A stretch of 64,000 nucleotides of DNA, taken from assembly GCF_947331465.1 (NCBI RefSeq), contig NZ_CAMZOK010000003.1, forward strand, positions 620,001 through 684,000. The letters run 5' to 3'. The notes under the pieces are model-generated. The model saw only the letters and a program-made list of their open reading frames with translations, had not been told where the DNA came from and did not search any database. Source of the DNA: Shimia sp. Alg240-R146 (GTDB lineage Bacteria > Pseudomonadota > Alphaproteobacteria > Rhodobacterales > Rhodobacteraceae). Shown here one piece after another: positions 20,044-32,214 of this stretch; the first letter of the stretch is position 1; each line of letters starts with the position of its first letter. The position numbers were made by a program, and so were the translations under genes.

Positions 20044-20119
20044 GATTTAGCTCCCATCACGGTTGTCGCGGCGACGCTAATCCGCCACGACCCGTTTTGA
20101 AAGCGCAAATCCACCGCGA

Positions 20120-21436
20120 TTAACTCTCGCGGAAGGCCTTCACGAAATAGTCCGACAGCGGCTTGATCAAATACGCCAGCGGTGTGCGGTCCTGCGTGCG
20201 CAAATAGGCGTCCACCGGCATGCCGGGGATCAACTCCACATCGGTGGGCAGTTTGGTTTCTTCGCCCTCCGCCAACTCAATCTCGGTGCGATAAAACGAC
20301 ATGCCGGTGCCTTCATCCTGAAACGCATCCGCCGAAATCTGCGTCACGCGCCCAATCAATTCGGGCGTTGTGCGCTGATCAAACGCGGAAAACCGCAGCG
20401 TCACGTCTTGGCCTGGATAGACCTGATCGACGTGGATTGTCGGCACTTGTGCTGCCACCACCAGCGGTCGGTCCTGTGGCACCACAAAAAGCACCGGATC
20501 GGCTGGCCGGATCACCGATTGCAAGGCAAACACCTGCAAGCCATAGACCACACCTGCCACAGGCGAGCGGATATCAAGCCGGTCAAGCCGCGACAGGATA
20601 TTCACGCGCTTCTCAATCAGTTCCAACTCGCGATACCGCAGATCACGCAACGTGGTGATCGCTTCTTCGCGCCGCGCCGTCGCCAGCTTCAGCTTTTCGA
20701 TATCGATCTCGGTGATGCGCCCTTCGGCTTGCGCACGGTTTGCGGTCAACTCACCCACGCGCCCCGCAAGGCCCGCTTCTTCGCGCTGCAATCCCAGCAC
20801 CCGCGCGGCCTGTGCCAAGCCTTTGTCCAACAGCTGCTGCTGATCCGCCAATTCTTGCTGAATAAGGCTCAATTGCACGCCCATCGCCTGAAGCTGTGCG
20901 TCGATACCCTCAATCTGGTTGCCGATCTGCACAACCTGTTTGTTCAGCTGCTCGTTGGCTTGCTTCATCGTATCGCGTCGCGCGTGAAACAAGTTGCGCT
21001 GACCGCCGACGATTCCGGCCACATCTCCGTCCTCTGCCGCGGCCTTCAGCAGGTCCAGCTCAAAGGCAATTTCCTCCAACTCGTCACGTTCCGCCTCAAG
21101 CCGACCACGACGCGCCATCATTTCCCACAACTGGCTTTCCACCACCGACCGGTCCGATTCCAACAACGAGTCATCCAGCCGGATCAAAAGCTGCCCTTCC
21201 TCGACGACGTCACCTTCGTCGACGTTGATTTCCGTGACGATACCGCCGTCGATATGCTGCACCACCTGACGGTTGCGATCTACCTCGACCCGACCCGATG
21301 CGATGATCGCACCGGAAATCTCGGTCATCACAGACCAGGCCCCAAATCCGCCCAACAACACCGCCACAGCGAGAACGCCAAAGACCAAAGGCCCGCGCAC
21401 ACCAAACTGGTTCCGCGGCTTACCGGCGCTGCTCAT
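20120..21436 (-). CDS. HlyD-family type I secretion periplasmic adaptor
   Basis: The 438-residue membrane-fusion protein has one transmembrane segment (residues 15-35), a biotinyl-lipoyl hairpin (ASGRVEVDRNRQVVQHIDGGIVTEINVDEGDVVEEGQLLIRLDD), long coiled coils (residues 90-290) and a C-terminal beta-barrel. It bridges an inner-membrane ABC exporter to TolC. Its ATG overlaps the exporter stop by 4 bp. Confidence 0.93.
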   Translation of the reverse strand: MSSAGKPRNQFGVRGPLVFGVLAVAVLLGGFGAWSVMTEISGAIIASGRVEVDRNRQVVQHIDGGIVTEINVDEGDVVEEGQLLIRLDDSLLESDRSVVESQLWEMMARRGRLEAERDELEEIAFELDLLKAAAEDGDVAGIVGGQRNLFHARRDTMKQANEQLNKQVVQIGNQIEGIDAQLQAMGVQLSLIQQELADQQQLLDKGLAQAARVLGLQREEAGLAGRVGELTANRAQAEGRITEIDIEKLKLATARREEAITTLRDLRYRELELIEKRVNILSRLDRLDIRSPVAGVVYGLQVFALQSVIRPADPVLFVVPQDRPLVVAAQVPTIHVDQVYPGQDVTLRFSAFDQRTTPELIGRVTQISADAFQDEGTGMSFYRTEIELAEGEETKLPTDVELIPGMPVDAYLRTQDRTPLAYLIKPLSDYFVKAFRES

Positions 21437-23166
21437 TGCACACCTCCCGGACCGGTGCTGCCTTGGACATCCTGATAATTCTTCAACACGTCTTTCATAA
21501 CTTCATCCCGTGGGCCAAACGCCCGCCGACCGCCGTTCTCCAGCATCAACAACAGGTCGCATTCTTTGATCGCCGCTGGACGATGCGCCATGATCAGCAC
21601 GGACCGCCCATCTGCCTTGGCCGCCCTGATCGCATTGTTCAGCGCGTTTGAACCCTCGTTGTCGAGGTTGGAGTTCGGCTCATCAAGCACCATAAACATC
21701 GGATCGCCATACATCGCCCGCGCAAGCCCGATCCGTTGGATCTGGCCGCCAGACAACCGCCCGCCATGCGCCGCAACCTGTGTGTCATAGCCGTTTGGCA
21801 GCTTCAGGATCATCTCATGTGCATCCGCTTTGCGCGCGGCCGCAACCACCATCTCAGGATCAGGTGCTTCGGCCAGCCGCGCGATGTTTTCCGCGATACT
21901 GCCGTCAAACAGTTCAACCCGCTGCGGCAAATACCCAACGTATTTGCCCAGATCGTTGGGATCGTATTGCTCCAGCGCCGCCCCATCCAGCCGCACTTTG
22001 CCACCCGCAGGACGCCACACACCGGTCAAAGCCCGCGCCAGCGTTGATTTCCCCGCACCCGACGGCCCAATCACGCCCACGGCTTGACCGGGTTTCAGCT
22101 CAAAACTCACCATCCGCAACGTCGCTTGCGATTCTCCCGGTGGCAGAACCGTCAGTTGCTGCACCTCAAGCTTGGCATCCGGCACCGGCAGCTTCGTGCG
22201 CTGCGGTTCAGGTGGCACTTCGCTCAGCAGTTCTGCGAGGTTCGTCCAGCCGCGGCGCGCGGACTGCACGACTTGCCACTGGTTCACGGCTTGCTCCACC
22301 GGCGCCAAAGCGCGACCCAGCAGGATCGAGCCCGCGATCATTGCACCGGGGCTAACCTCGCCCTTAAGCGCCAGATAGGCCCCAAGCCCCAGCATCGCTG
22401 ACTGCAGGAACAGTCGGAAGGTCTTGGTCACCGACGAAAACCCGCCCCCACGGTCGGACGCAGCCAAAGTTGCCTGCAACGACCGGTCGCGGGCTTTTTC
22501 CCACCTGCCAAACGCCGCCTCACGCATGCCCAGTGCACTGACCATTTCGGCTTCGCCCTGCATCTGTGACGACATCCGGTTGGCCGTATGGCCTGCCATC
22601 GCCATCTCTGCCGACAACCGGCGGGTCGAGAACTGGTTGATCACGGTCACCACAATCAGCACACCGCCCCCAACAATCGCCAAAGCGCCCAGCCACGGGT
22701 GGAAAACCGCAATCCCCACCAAAAAGACCGGCGTCCACGGCATGTCAAAAACGCTCATCAACACCGGGGACGTCATCAGCCGCTGCACTGATTCCAGATC
22801 CGACAGACCGGTTTCCGCCCGCTGCGACGTGCCAAGGGCGGACCGGCGCATCGCCGCGTCAAACACCCGTCGGTCCATTTGCGCCTGAAACCGCGCCCCA
22901 ACCCGCGCCATCACGCGGCCACGCACAAAATCCAGAATACCCATCATGGCAAACAGGAACGTCGCCAACAAAGCCATCGCAAACAGGGTCTCTTCGGATT
23001 GGCTGCCCAACACGCGGTCATAGACCTGCAACATAAACAGTGGTCCGGTCAGCATCAGCAGGTTCACAAACACGCTGAACAAACCCACCGCCCAATACAG
23101 CCCCCGGCTTTCCGCCCGTGCGCTGCGCAATTCTTCCAATCCGTTATGCGGGGATCTGGCGTTCAT
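21433..23166 (-). CDS. Type I secretion ABC permease/ATPase (PrtD family)
   Basis: This 577-residue half-transporter has six transmembrane helices in residues 20-290 and a nucleotide-binding domain with Walker A GPSGAGKST, signature LSGGQIQRIGLARAMYG, Walker B MFMVLDEPNSNLD and the switch AHRP. PrtD-family exporters secrete proteins with C-terminal signals such as RTX proteases. AGGATTG precedes the ATG. No RTX nonapeptide protein and no tolC lies in the window, so the substrate must be encoded elsewhere. Confidence 0.94.
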   Translation of the reverse strand: MNARSPHNGLEELRSARAESRGLYWAVGLFSVFVNLLMLTGPLFMLQVYDRVLGSQSEETLFAMALLATFLFAMMGILDFVRGRVMARVGARFQAQMDRRVFDAAMRRSALGTSQRAETGLSDLESVQRLMTSPVLMSVFDMPWTPVFLVGIAVFHPWLGALAIVGGGVLIVVTVINQFSTRRLSAEMAMAGHTANRMSSQMQGEAEMVSALGMREAAFGRWEKARDRSLQATLAASDRGGGFSSVTKTFRLFLQSAMLGLGAYLALKGEVSPGAMIAGSILLGRALAPVEQAVNQWQVVQSARRGWTNLAELLSEVPPEPQRTKLPVPDAKLEVQQLTVLPPGESQATLRMVSFELKPGQAVGVIGPSGAGKSTLARALTGVWRPAGGKVRLDGAALEQYDPNDLGKYVGYLPQRVELFDGSIAENIARLAEAPDPEMVVAAARKADAHEMILKLPNGYDTQVAAHGGRLSGGQIQRIGLARAMYGDPMFMVLDEPNSNLDNEGSNALNNAIRAAKADGRSVLIMAHRPAAIKECDLLLMLENGGRRAFGPRDEVMKDVLKNYQDVQGSTGPGGVQ

Positions 23167-23342
23167 CGATCAATCCTGCGTCTTCTTGCTTTGGCCTGCC
23201 ACAAAACTATGGCAATCATACCCGAAGGGGCCTTACTGTTTCTAAATGGCCACAGGCGCAACAGAATCTCTGCGCACCATTTTGGTCCATCATGTGTTCG
23301 ACTAAATGTCCTTGAAGTGTTTACTAATTGAGAATTTATACG

Positions 23343-24122
23343 GTGTCATCTCGTCTAAAGATCACGCGCAACCCAATATTGCGACCCGCCATCCTCTGCG
23401 CGGCTCTTTTGGTGACCGCCTGTGGGTCCGCCAACAACGTCGATCGCGGACTGGTCTATGACCCCTATGAAGACAACAACCGCGCCGCCCACAACTTCAA
23501 CAAGGGTGTGGATCGCGTCCTGCTTTCACCTGCGTCCAACGGGTACGGCAGCGTCGTGCCACAAGAGATCCGCGACCGCGTCACAGACTTCAGCGATCAC
23601 CTGTCGCTGCCCAACGACTTTATCAACAATGCACTGCAGGGCGACTTGCCCGCGGCTGGCAACAGCGGCGCCCGCTTCGTGATGAACACCATTCTCGGCT
23701 TTGGCGGCTTCGTTGACGTGGCCTCGCTGTTTGGCATGAAACGCCACGATACCGATTTTGGGGAAACCCTGCACACATGGGGCGCCGGTGAAGGCGCCTA
23801 TGTTGAACTGCCTTTCCTTGGCCCCTCTACCACGCGCGATTCTGTCGGGCTGATGGTGGACATTGTCATGGATCCTTTCTTTGTCGTGCTGCGCGACCCG
23901 CAACGCTACATCGGCCCTACGGCGTATGTGGTGAACGCCATGGGCCAGCGCTACGATTACAGCGACACCGTGGACTCGCTTCTGTATGACAGCGCAGACA
24001 GCTATGCTCAGGCCCGCATCATCTTTTTGCAGAATCGCCGTTTTGAGCTTGGCATAGACACCACTTCCGAGGACGGCGAAGCTGGATTTGACCCTTACGA
24101 GGACCCGTATGACGATTTCTAA
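23343..24122 (+). CDS. mlaA: MlaA (VacJ) phospholipid-transport lipoprotein
   Basis: MlaA removes phospholipids from the outer leaflet of the outer membrane with a porin. The 259-residue protein has a lipoprotein signal ending LLVTAC|GS and the family motifs DPYEDNNRAAHNFNKGVDR, LPNDFINNALQGD, RFVMNTILGFGG and DFGETLHTWGAGEGAYVELPFLGPST. The start is uncertain: GTG 23343 is chosen, but TTG 23328 is in frame. The gene overlaps mlaC by 14 bp, forming a two-gene unit. Confidence 0.92.
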   Translation: MSSRLKITRNPILRPAILCAALLVTACGSANNVDRGLVYDPYEDNNRAAHNFNKGVDRVLLSPASNGYGSVVPQEIRDRVTDFSDHLSLPNDFINNALQGDLPAAGNSGARFVMNTILGFGGFVDVASLFGMKRHDTDFGETLHTWGAGEGAYVELPFLGPSTTRDSVGLMVDIVMDPFFVVLRDPQRYIGPTAYVVNAMGQRYDYSDTVDSLLYDSADSYAQARIIFLQNRRFELGIDTTSEDGEAGFDPYEDPYDDF

Positions 24123-24711
24123 GGTTACCCGCCGCAGTTTTTTTCTGACTTCCACCGCTGCCTTGGCCGCGCTTGCTGTGCCAGCATTTGCGCTGACGGA
24201 TGCTCAGGCTAAATCGCTAATCGATCGCGCTGTCGCTGACATCAACAAGGTCATCGCGTCCGGCAAGTCTCTGAACGTAATGATCCGCGATTTCGAAAAG
24301 GTATTTGCCAAATATGCCGACGTGAACGTCATTGCCCGCAGCGCACTGGGGCCGGATGCCCGCAGCCTTTCCAGCAGCCAGTCCCGCGCCTACACCAAAG
24401 CCTTCCAAGGCTATATCGCGCGCAAATACGGCAAGCGGTTCAACGAATTTGTCGGCGGCCAGATCGAGGTGCAAGGCGTGCGCAAGGTCAAGAGCTTCCA
24501 CGAAGTCAAAGCCCTCGCCCGTTTGCGCGGACAGTCCCCGTTTGAAGTCAACTTTCTGGTGTCTGACCGGTCTGGCAGCAGCAAGTTTTTTGACATGATC
24601 ATCGAAGGCATCTCGCTGCGCCTGTCGGAAAAATCCGAAATCGGCGCAATGCTCGACAAGAATCGCGGCGACATCAACGGGCTGATCGCGGACCTCAAAA
24701 AGGCTGGGTGA
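24109..24711 (+). CDS. mlaC: MlaC-family periplasmic phospholipid carrier
   Basis: The 200-residue product is a Tol-Pal/Ttg2D-type MlaC protein that ferries phospholipids between the outer and inner membranes. It begins with a signal of twin-arginine style (TRRSFFLTSTAALAALAVPAFA). Family segments include DFEKVFAKYADVNVIARSALG, YTKAFQGYIARKYGKRFNEFVGG and FFDMIIEGISLRLSEKSEIGAML. The ATG at 24109 lies within the end of mlaA with GAGGACC before it. The MlaFED inner-membrane components are not in the window. Confidence 0.9.
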   Translation: MTISKVTRRSFFLTSTAALAALAVPAFALTDAQAKSLIDRAVADINKVIASGKSLNVMIRDFEKVFAKYADVNVIARSALGPDARSLSSSQSRAYTKAFQGYIARKYGKRFNEFVGGQIEVQGVRKVKSFHEVKALARLRGQSPFEVNFLVSDRSGSSKFFDMIIEGISLRLSEKSEIGAMLDKNRGDINGLIADLKKAG

Positions 24712-24800
24712 CACCCGCCTTTTCACGGCTTTTCTGAATAGACCAATAGCCGCTGTGGCTATGTGACTCCGGCAAATCCACTTCTCGCAAAATCCTATTG

Positions 24801-24816
24801 TTATGTTATAACATAA
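24801..24816. promoter_or_regulatory. Zur-type zinc-regulator operator
   Basis: TTATGTTATAACATAA is a perfect 16-bp palindrome in the 168-bp gap before the COG0523 gene. Its centre (TGTTATAACA) is of the AT-rich dyad type bound by Zur in Proteobacteria. Its place before a COG0523-DUF1826 pair, a common zinc-limitation set, supports the call. Confidence 0.7.
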
Positions 24817-24879
24817 TTGATACATGGGTGCCTCTGACCGGACGCCATCAGGTGCCCCCCACATGCTAGGATTACCCAA

Positions 24880-26091
24880 ATGCCAGACACGCGCCTTCCC
24901 GTAACCGTACTTTCCGGCTTCTTGGGTGCCGGCAAAACGACCTTGCTCAACCGCGTATTGAACAACCGCGACGGACGCCGCGTCGCGGTGATCGTGAACG
25001 ACATGTCCGAGGTGAACATCGATGCCGATCTTGTGCGCGCCGACACCGAACTCTCCCGTACCGACGAAACCCTCGTGGAAATGTCCAACGGCTGCATTTG
25101 CTGCACCTTGCGAGACGATTTGCTGCTGGAGGTTAAACGCCTCGCTGGCGAAGGCCGCTTTGATTATCTGCTGATTGAATCCACCGGCATTTCCGAACCC
25201 CTGCCGGTCGCTGCCACCTTTGAGTTCCGCGACGAATTTGGCGAGAGTCTCGCCGACGCTGCACGGCTTGACACGATGGTCACCGTTGTCGATGCCGTGA
25301 ACCTGCTTCAAGACTATTCCAGCCACGATTTCCTGCATGACCGCGGCGAAACCATGGGCGAGGAAGACGACCGCACGCTGGTACATCTCCTGACCGATCA
25401 GATCGAGTTTGCTGACGTGGTGATCCTGAACAAGGTCGCTGACGCAGGTCCCGAACGGACCGACGCCGCGCGCAAAATCATTCGCAGCCTGAACGCAGAC
25501 ACCCGCATCATCGAAACCAACCATTCCGAGGTGTCGGCTGACGACATCCTCAACACGGGTCTGTTCGATTTCGACAAGGCGCATGAACACCCGATGTGGG
25601 CCAAAGAACTTTATGGCTTTGCTGACCACGTACCGGAAACCGAAGAATATGGCGTCACCAGTTACGTTTTTCGCGCCCGCCAGCCATTTATCCCTGAAAA
25701 GATACTGGACATCCTCAACGGCGACCTACCCGGTGTGATCCGTGCCAAAGGGCACTTCTGGATCTCTTCCCGTCCCGAATGGGTCGCGGAATTTTCCCTC
25801 GCTGGTGCACTGTCTTCCGTGAAACCGCTGGGCACATGGTGGGCCACCGTCCCCAAAGACCATTGGCCCGACAACGACAGCGCCCAAAGCTATCTCAAGC
25901 AGCACTGGCAGGAACCTTGGGGCGACCGCCGTCAGGAAATCGTCTTCATCGGCAGCGGTATCGACTGGCCCGCGCTCAAAGCCCGTCTGGATACCGCACT
26001 TGTTCCCGCCATGGCCGCCGACAGCATCGACACCCTGCCAGACCTGCCTGACCCTTTCCCGATTTGGCGCCGCACCGAGGCCGCCGAGTGA
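24880..26091 (+). CDS. COG0523 (CobW-like) GTP-binding metallochaperone
   Basis: This 403-residue GTPase has the Walker [12 protein letters not shown], the metal-binding [12 protein letters not shown] motif, the ESTG switch, NKVAD for guanine recognition, and a C-terminal CobW_C domain ([15 protein letters not shown]). Zinc-regulated COG0523 proteins deliver zinc to essential enzymes during zinc starvation. A Zur-type palindrome lies 64 bp before the ATG. The stop overlaps the next ATG (TGATG). Confidence 0.92.
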   Translation: MPDTRLPVTVLSGFLGAGKTTLLNRVLNNRDGRRVAVIVNDMSEVNIDADLVRADTELSRTDETLVEMSNGCICCTLRDDLLLEVKRLAGEGRFDYLLIESTGISEPLPVAATFEFRDEFGESLADAARLDTMVTVVDAVNLLQDYSSHDFLHDRGETMGEEDDRTLVHLLTDQIEFADVVILNKVADAGPERTDAARKIIRSLNADTRIIETNHSEVSADDILNTGLFDFDKAHEHPMWAKELYGFADHVPETEEYGVTSYVFRARQPFIPEKILDILNGDLPGVIRAKGHFWISSRPEWVAEFSLAGALSSVKPLGTWWATVPKDHWPDNDSAQSYLKQHWQEPWGDRRQEIVFIGSGIDWPALKARLDTALVPAMAADSIDTLPDLPDPFPIWRRTEAAE

Positions 26092-26720
26092 TGCTGGACC
26101 ACACTCTGATTCCACAAGGCGTACGCCTGTCCAACTCCTTGGACGGGCTCGCCGAAATCCAGCAACCGGACTGCGGCGCGGCGGTCTGCGCGCGTGCGCC
26201 TTCGGACGCATTTCAACACTGGATCGATACACTCCCGCCTGCGCAACTGCCCAAGGCCCGTGTCATCTTTGCCCCCCGCGACGTGCTGAACACCGTTCAG
26301 GATATTTTCGCCAAATCTTCTATGCAATCATGCCGTCATAGCGACCAAATGATACAGGACATCACAGCGCTCGCAGACCAGTTCGCCAAACTCACCTCCG
26401 CCAAATGGCTGCGCTTGCGTCTGGATGTTGTTACCACCAACGCCTGCCGAAAATTTCACATCGACGCCGTCACTGCCCGCCTTCTGTGCACCTATCGCGG
26501 CACGGGTACGCAACTCGCCACCGCCAAAGTGGATGCAGAGCCAACGCACGTTCACACCGTTCCTACGGGCGCAGTAACAATCCTGCGCGGAACTCTCTGG
26601 CCCACAAAAATCCACACCGGCCTACGCCATCGCTCGCCCCCGATAGAAGGCAGCGGCGAAACCCGTTTGGTGCTGGTGCTGGACCCGCTTGATGCCCCGA
26701 TGGAGGAGGTCTGCTACTAG
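26091..26720 (+). CDS. DUF1826-domain protein
   Basis: The 209-residue protein is translationally coupled to the COG0523 gene. It fits the DUF1826 family, which commonly accompanies COG0523 in Zur-controlled loci, but whose activity is unknown. It contains a KFHIDAVTARLLCTYRGTGTQ segment with a His and an Asp followed by an arginine, and later GAVTILRGTLWP, reminiscent of a cupin/2OG-oxygenase-like barrel; this resemblance is weak. No signal peptide is seen. Confidence 0.85.
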   Translation: MLDHTLIPQGVRLSNSLDGLAEIQQPDCGAAVCARAPSDAFQHWIDTLPPAQLPKARVIFAPRDVLNTVQDIFAKSSMQSCRHSDQMIQDITALADQFAKLTSAKWLRLRLDVVTTNACRKFHIDAVTARLLCTYRGTGTQLATAKVDAEPTHVHTVPTGAVTILRGTLWPTKIHTGLRHRSPPIEGSGETRLVLVLDPLDAPMEEVCY

Positions 26721-26800
26721 GCCTGCCTCACCGCGTCGGGAACATGTCCTCAAAAGCTTCGCGCATCCGAAGCCGCAGATTACAAAATCACTACTTCGCC

Positions 26801-29566
<2,766 letters not shown>

Positions 29567-29592
29567 GGCGCCGCAAGGAAGGAATACACACA

Positions 29593-30909
29593 ATGAAAAC
29601 CCTCACGAAACTGGTCCTGCCCGCCGCGTTGATCGCGTTGCCGAGCTTGGGCTTTGCACAAGAAGAAGCCGCTGCACCCGGCTTTGATGAAATCGGCCCC
29701 TACATCATGACAACGCTGTTGTTCCTGGTGGGTGGCTTCCTGGTGTTCTGGATGGCCGCAGGCTTCTCGATGCTCGAAGCAGGCCTCGTGCGTTCCAAGA
29801 ACGTGACCATGCAGCTGACCAAAAACATGGCGCTCTTCTCCATCGCAGCCATCATGTACTGGCTGGTTGGCTTCAACCTGATGTACCCTGGCGACTTCAA
29901 CGGTTTCTTCGCATTCAACTTCGTCCCCACAACGCTTGAGCCTGTTGGCCTTGGCGCTGCAGACGCTGCTCTGGATTACGCTTCCGTTGGCTCCGACTTC
30001 TTCTTCCAGCTGATGTTTGTTGCCGCAACCGCGTCCATCGTGTCCGGTGCTTTGGCAGAACGCATCAAACTGTGGCCCTTCCTGGCCTTCGTTGTTGTCC
30101 TGACAGGTATCCTCTACCCGATCTCCGGTTCCTGGCAGTGGGGCGGCGGCTGGCTGTCTGAACTCGGCTTCTCCGATTTCGCTGGCTCCACCATCGTACA
30201 CTCCGTAGGCGGCTGGGCTGCTCTCGCTGGTGCCATCGTACTGGGCCCACGTATCGGCAAGTACAAAGACGGCCGCACCATCCCGATGCCTGGCTCCAAC
30301 CTCGCTCTGGCCACTCTGGGTACGTTCATCCTGTGGCTCGGCTGGTTTGGCTTCAACGGCGGCTCGCAGCTGGCAATGGGCACAGTGGGTGACGTCACCG
30401 ACGTATCGCGCATCTTCGCCAACACCAACATGGCCGCCGCAGCTGGCGCAGTTGCCGCTCTGATCCTGACACAGGTTCTTTATAAGAAACCTGACCTGAC
30501 CATGATCCTGAACGGCGCACTGGCAGGCCTCGTGTCCATCACTGCAGAACCTCTCGCACCTTCCCTCTTCGGCTCGCTGCTGATCGGTGGTGTCGGTGGT
30601 GTCATCGTAGTGCTGACCGTGCCAATGCTCGACAAGCTCAAAATCGACGACGTTGTCGGTGCCATCCCGGTTCACCTCTTTGCAGGCATCTGGGGCACCA
30701 TCGCCGTGGCCTTCTCCGGCTCCGCCACCATCAGCGCACAGCTGACAGGTATCGCAGCTTACGGTGTCTTCACCTTCGTAGCCTCGCTGGTTCTGTGGCT
30801 CATCCTCAAAGCAGTCGTGGGCATCCGCGTCAGCGAAGAAGACGAGATCAACGGCCTGGACATGTCCGAACTCGGCATGGAAGCCTATCCTGACTTCACC
30901 AACGGCTAA
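29593..30909 (+). CDS. amtB: Ammonium transporter
   Basis: The 438-residue channel has a cleaved signal peptide (MKTLTKLVLPAALIALPSLGFA) and eleven predicted membrane helices. The pore twin histidines are visible in STIVHSVGGWAALAG and AIPVHLFAGIWG, with the phenylalanine-gate region earlier. Codon use is markedly biased to C-ending codons, consistent with high expression. The stop is followed by a strong terminator at 30933-30963. Confidence 0.96.
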   Translation: MKTLTKLVLPAALIALPSLGFAQEEAAAPGFDEIGPYIMTTLLFLVGGFLVFWMAAGFSMLEAGLVRSKNVTMQLTKNMALFSIAAIMYWLVGFNLMYPGDFNGFFAFNFVPTTLEPVGLGAADAALDYASVGSDFFFQLMFVAATASIVSGALAERIKLWPFLAFVVVLTGILYPISGSWQWGGGWLSELGFSDFAGSTIVHSVGGWAALAGAIVLGPRIGKYKDGRTIPMPGSNLALATLGTFILWLGWFGFNGGSQLAMGTVGDVTDVSRIFANTNMAAAAGAVAALILTQVLYKKPDLTMILNGALAGLVSITAEPLAPSLFGSLLIGGVGGVIVVLTVPMLDKLKIDDVVGAIPVHLFAGIWGTIAVAFSGSATISAQLTGIAAYGVFTFVASLVLWLILKAVVGIRVSEEDEINGLDMSELGMEAYPDFTNG

Positions 30910-30932
30910 GCCTTGGCGACATAAGCAAACGG

Positions 30933-30963
30933 AAAACCCCGGGCCATTTGGTCCGGGGTTTTT
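30933..30963 (+). terminator. Intrinsic terminator of glnK-amtB
   Basis: AAAACCCCGG (30933-30942) pairs with CCGGGGTTTT (30953-30962), ending in a T-run. Confidence 0.88.
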
Positions 30964-30981
30964 CTTTGTGCAAACCGACGT

Positions 30982-31020
30982 GAAAAACAAACACCCTCAG
31001 GCGGTCCCGCCCGAGGGTGT
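30982..31020 (-). terminator. Intrinsic terminator of the DUF1992 gene
   Basis: ACACCCTC (30991-30998) pairs with GAGGGTGT (31013-31020), with an inner GGCGG/CCGCC stem. Read on the minus strand it is followed by a T-rich tract (TTTGTTTTT), 33 bp past the stop. Confidence 0.75.
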
Positions 31021-31052
31021 TGTTGTCCCGTGATCTCTGAAAATCCAGAGGC

Positions 31053-31367
31053 TCACCCGTATTTCCGCATCGCTTCCAGCTCTAGGTGAAACCGCGCGTC
31101 CAGATCTGCAATCAGCTGCATCTGTTCCTTGCGTTCTGTCGGCTCGGTCATGGTCCGCAACCGTCCCCGCGCCTGTGTCAGTTGCTGATTGAGACACACA
31201 CCCAACGGCTGGGCGTTGGCCTCCTTCATCAGCTTATCAAACACCGAATCCTGTGGGTTCCGCAAAAACGCCAACGGCTTGCCTGCGCCGGGCAGATCCT
31301 GAAACAAGTGCGCCCGATCTGCGGCCTGCAATGCCATCTCAATGGCGGGGTTCATCACATGTGCCAT
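31053..31367 (-). CDS. DUF1992 (DnaJ-homologue subfamily C member 28-like) protein
   Basis: The 104-residue protein matches the DUF1992 pattern: an N-terminal helix followed by LFQDLPGAGKPL, then a helix ending LNQQLTQARGRLR. Family members occur across bacteria and in human DNAJC28, with unclear function and no J-domain in this short form. The ATG at 31367 gives the family start; the frame is open 43 codons upstream without similarity. An ATG four codons later is also possible. Confidence 0.85.
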   Translation of the reverse strand: MAHVMNPAIEMALQAADRAHLFQDLPGAGKPLAFLRNPQDSVFDKLMKEANAQPLGVCLNQQLTQARGRLRTMTEPTERKEQMQLIADLDARFHLELEAMRKYG

Positions 31368-31501
31368 CTCTTTGTCCAATCTATTGCCTGTAATGCTCTG
31401 CTCCACAGATAGGGTGCGCCAATTGAACTTGCCGCGTCGCCGCCTCCTATTGGCGGAAATTCGCCAAACCCTGACAAGAAATCTAAAGGCTTGCATATTC
31501 C

Positions 31502-31514
31502 GACTATTTCAGTC
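31502..31514 (+). promoter_or_regulatory. Inverted repeat upstream of hemP, possible iron operator
   Basis: GACT (31502-31505) and AGTC (31511-31514) form a dyad with a 5-bp centre (extended form CGACT-5-AGTCA), 69 bp before hemP. It overlaps promoter-like sequence (TTGCAT at 31491). Iron-responsive control is inferred only from the gene that follows. Confidence 0.35.
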
Positions 31515-31582
31515 AGGTTATTCGGAACAGCCACCCGACCACGCGGGAAGCCACGAATCCAACGCGCAAACCGGAGGCTTCC

Positions 31583-31741
31583 ATGACCTTTCAATTCAGC
31601 GATTCATCTTCGATCACATCCAGGCCCGTGCATGACGCCGATCTTCTGACCGGCACCAACGGACTGGCCCACATCCGCTTGAACGACCAGCTTTACACCC
31701 TGCGCATCACCCGCGCGGGCAAGCTGATCCTCACCAAATGA
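31583..31741 (+). CDS. hemP: Hemin uptake protein HemP
   Basis: This 52-residue protein starts at ATG 31583 after GGAGG. Its C-terminus (HIRLNDQLYTLRITRAGKLILTK) matches the HemP family closely (YxLRxTRxGKLILTK). HemP is small and cytoplasmic; in several bacteria it is needed for expression of heme uptake genes and is iron-regulated. The next gene overlaps the stop by 4 bp (ATGA), so they are coupled. No heme receptor is in the window. Confidence 0.88.
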   Translation: MTFQFSDSSSITSRPVHDADLLTGTNGLAHIRLNDQLYTLRITRAGKLILTK

Positions 31742-32214
31742 GCCGCCCCCGCAATCCCGGCGCACGCCGCGTAGGCTGGTTGGCCGACCTCCCCGCCGCG
31801 GAGCGCATGGCCGTACGGTGCCTGCGCGCTATTGGCCGCGATGCCGCCTCCGACACGCAACTGACCGCCGACTTGGCCCTCGCACTTGGCCCCGCCCGCG
31901 GCCACAGCACCAAAGCAGTGCTGAACGAACTGATGCAGGTCGCGCAATACTACGGCCGCCGCCCGCTGTGCCGCCATGCCGACACCTGCGATTGCCTCGA
32001 CGCAGACGAAGCCGTGTTTGCCGCCCTCGTGGGCTATGCCTTGAATAGCGCGCAAGAAGACGCAACGCTGATGGCCTCCCTGCTGGTGCGCCCCGACATG
32101 GCGCAATGTTTCGCGGGGCTGGCCACTGAATTCGGCCTCGCCATGGACGCCATGACCCGCACCGCCGCGCCCTTCGTGCCACAAACCCATCGTGCTCAGA
32201 TGGTGGTGCACTGA
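31738..32214 (+). CDS. Cys-rich conserved hypothetical protein coupled to hemP
   Basis: The 158-residue product is mostly helical, with no signal peptide. It has a compact cysteine cluster CRHADTCDC near residue 80 (C-x6-C-x-C) with a nearby histidine, suited to binding iron, zinc or an Fe-S cluster, preceded by helices (AERMAVRCLRAIGRD). I do not recognise the family. Overlap of its ATG with the hemP stop suggests a role in iron or heme handling. Confidence 0.7.
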   Translation: MSRPRNPGARRVGWLADLPAAERMAVRCLRAIGRDAASDTQLTADLALALGPARGHSTKAVLNELMQVAQYYGRRPLCRHADTCDCLDADEAVFAALVGYALNSAQEDATLMASLLVRPDMAQCFAGLATEFGLAMDAMTRTAAPFVPQTHRAQMVVH

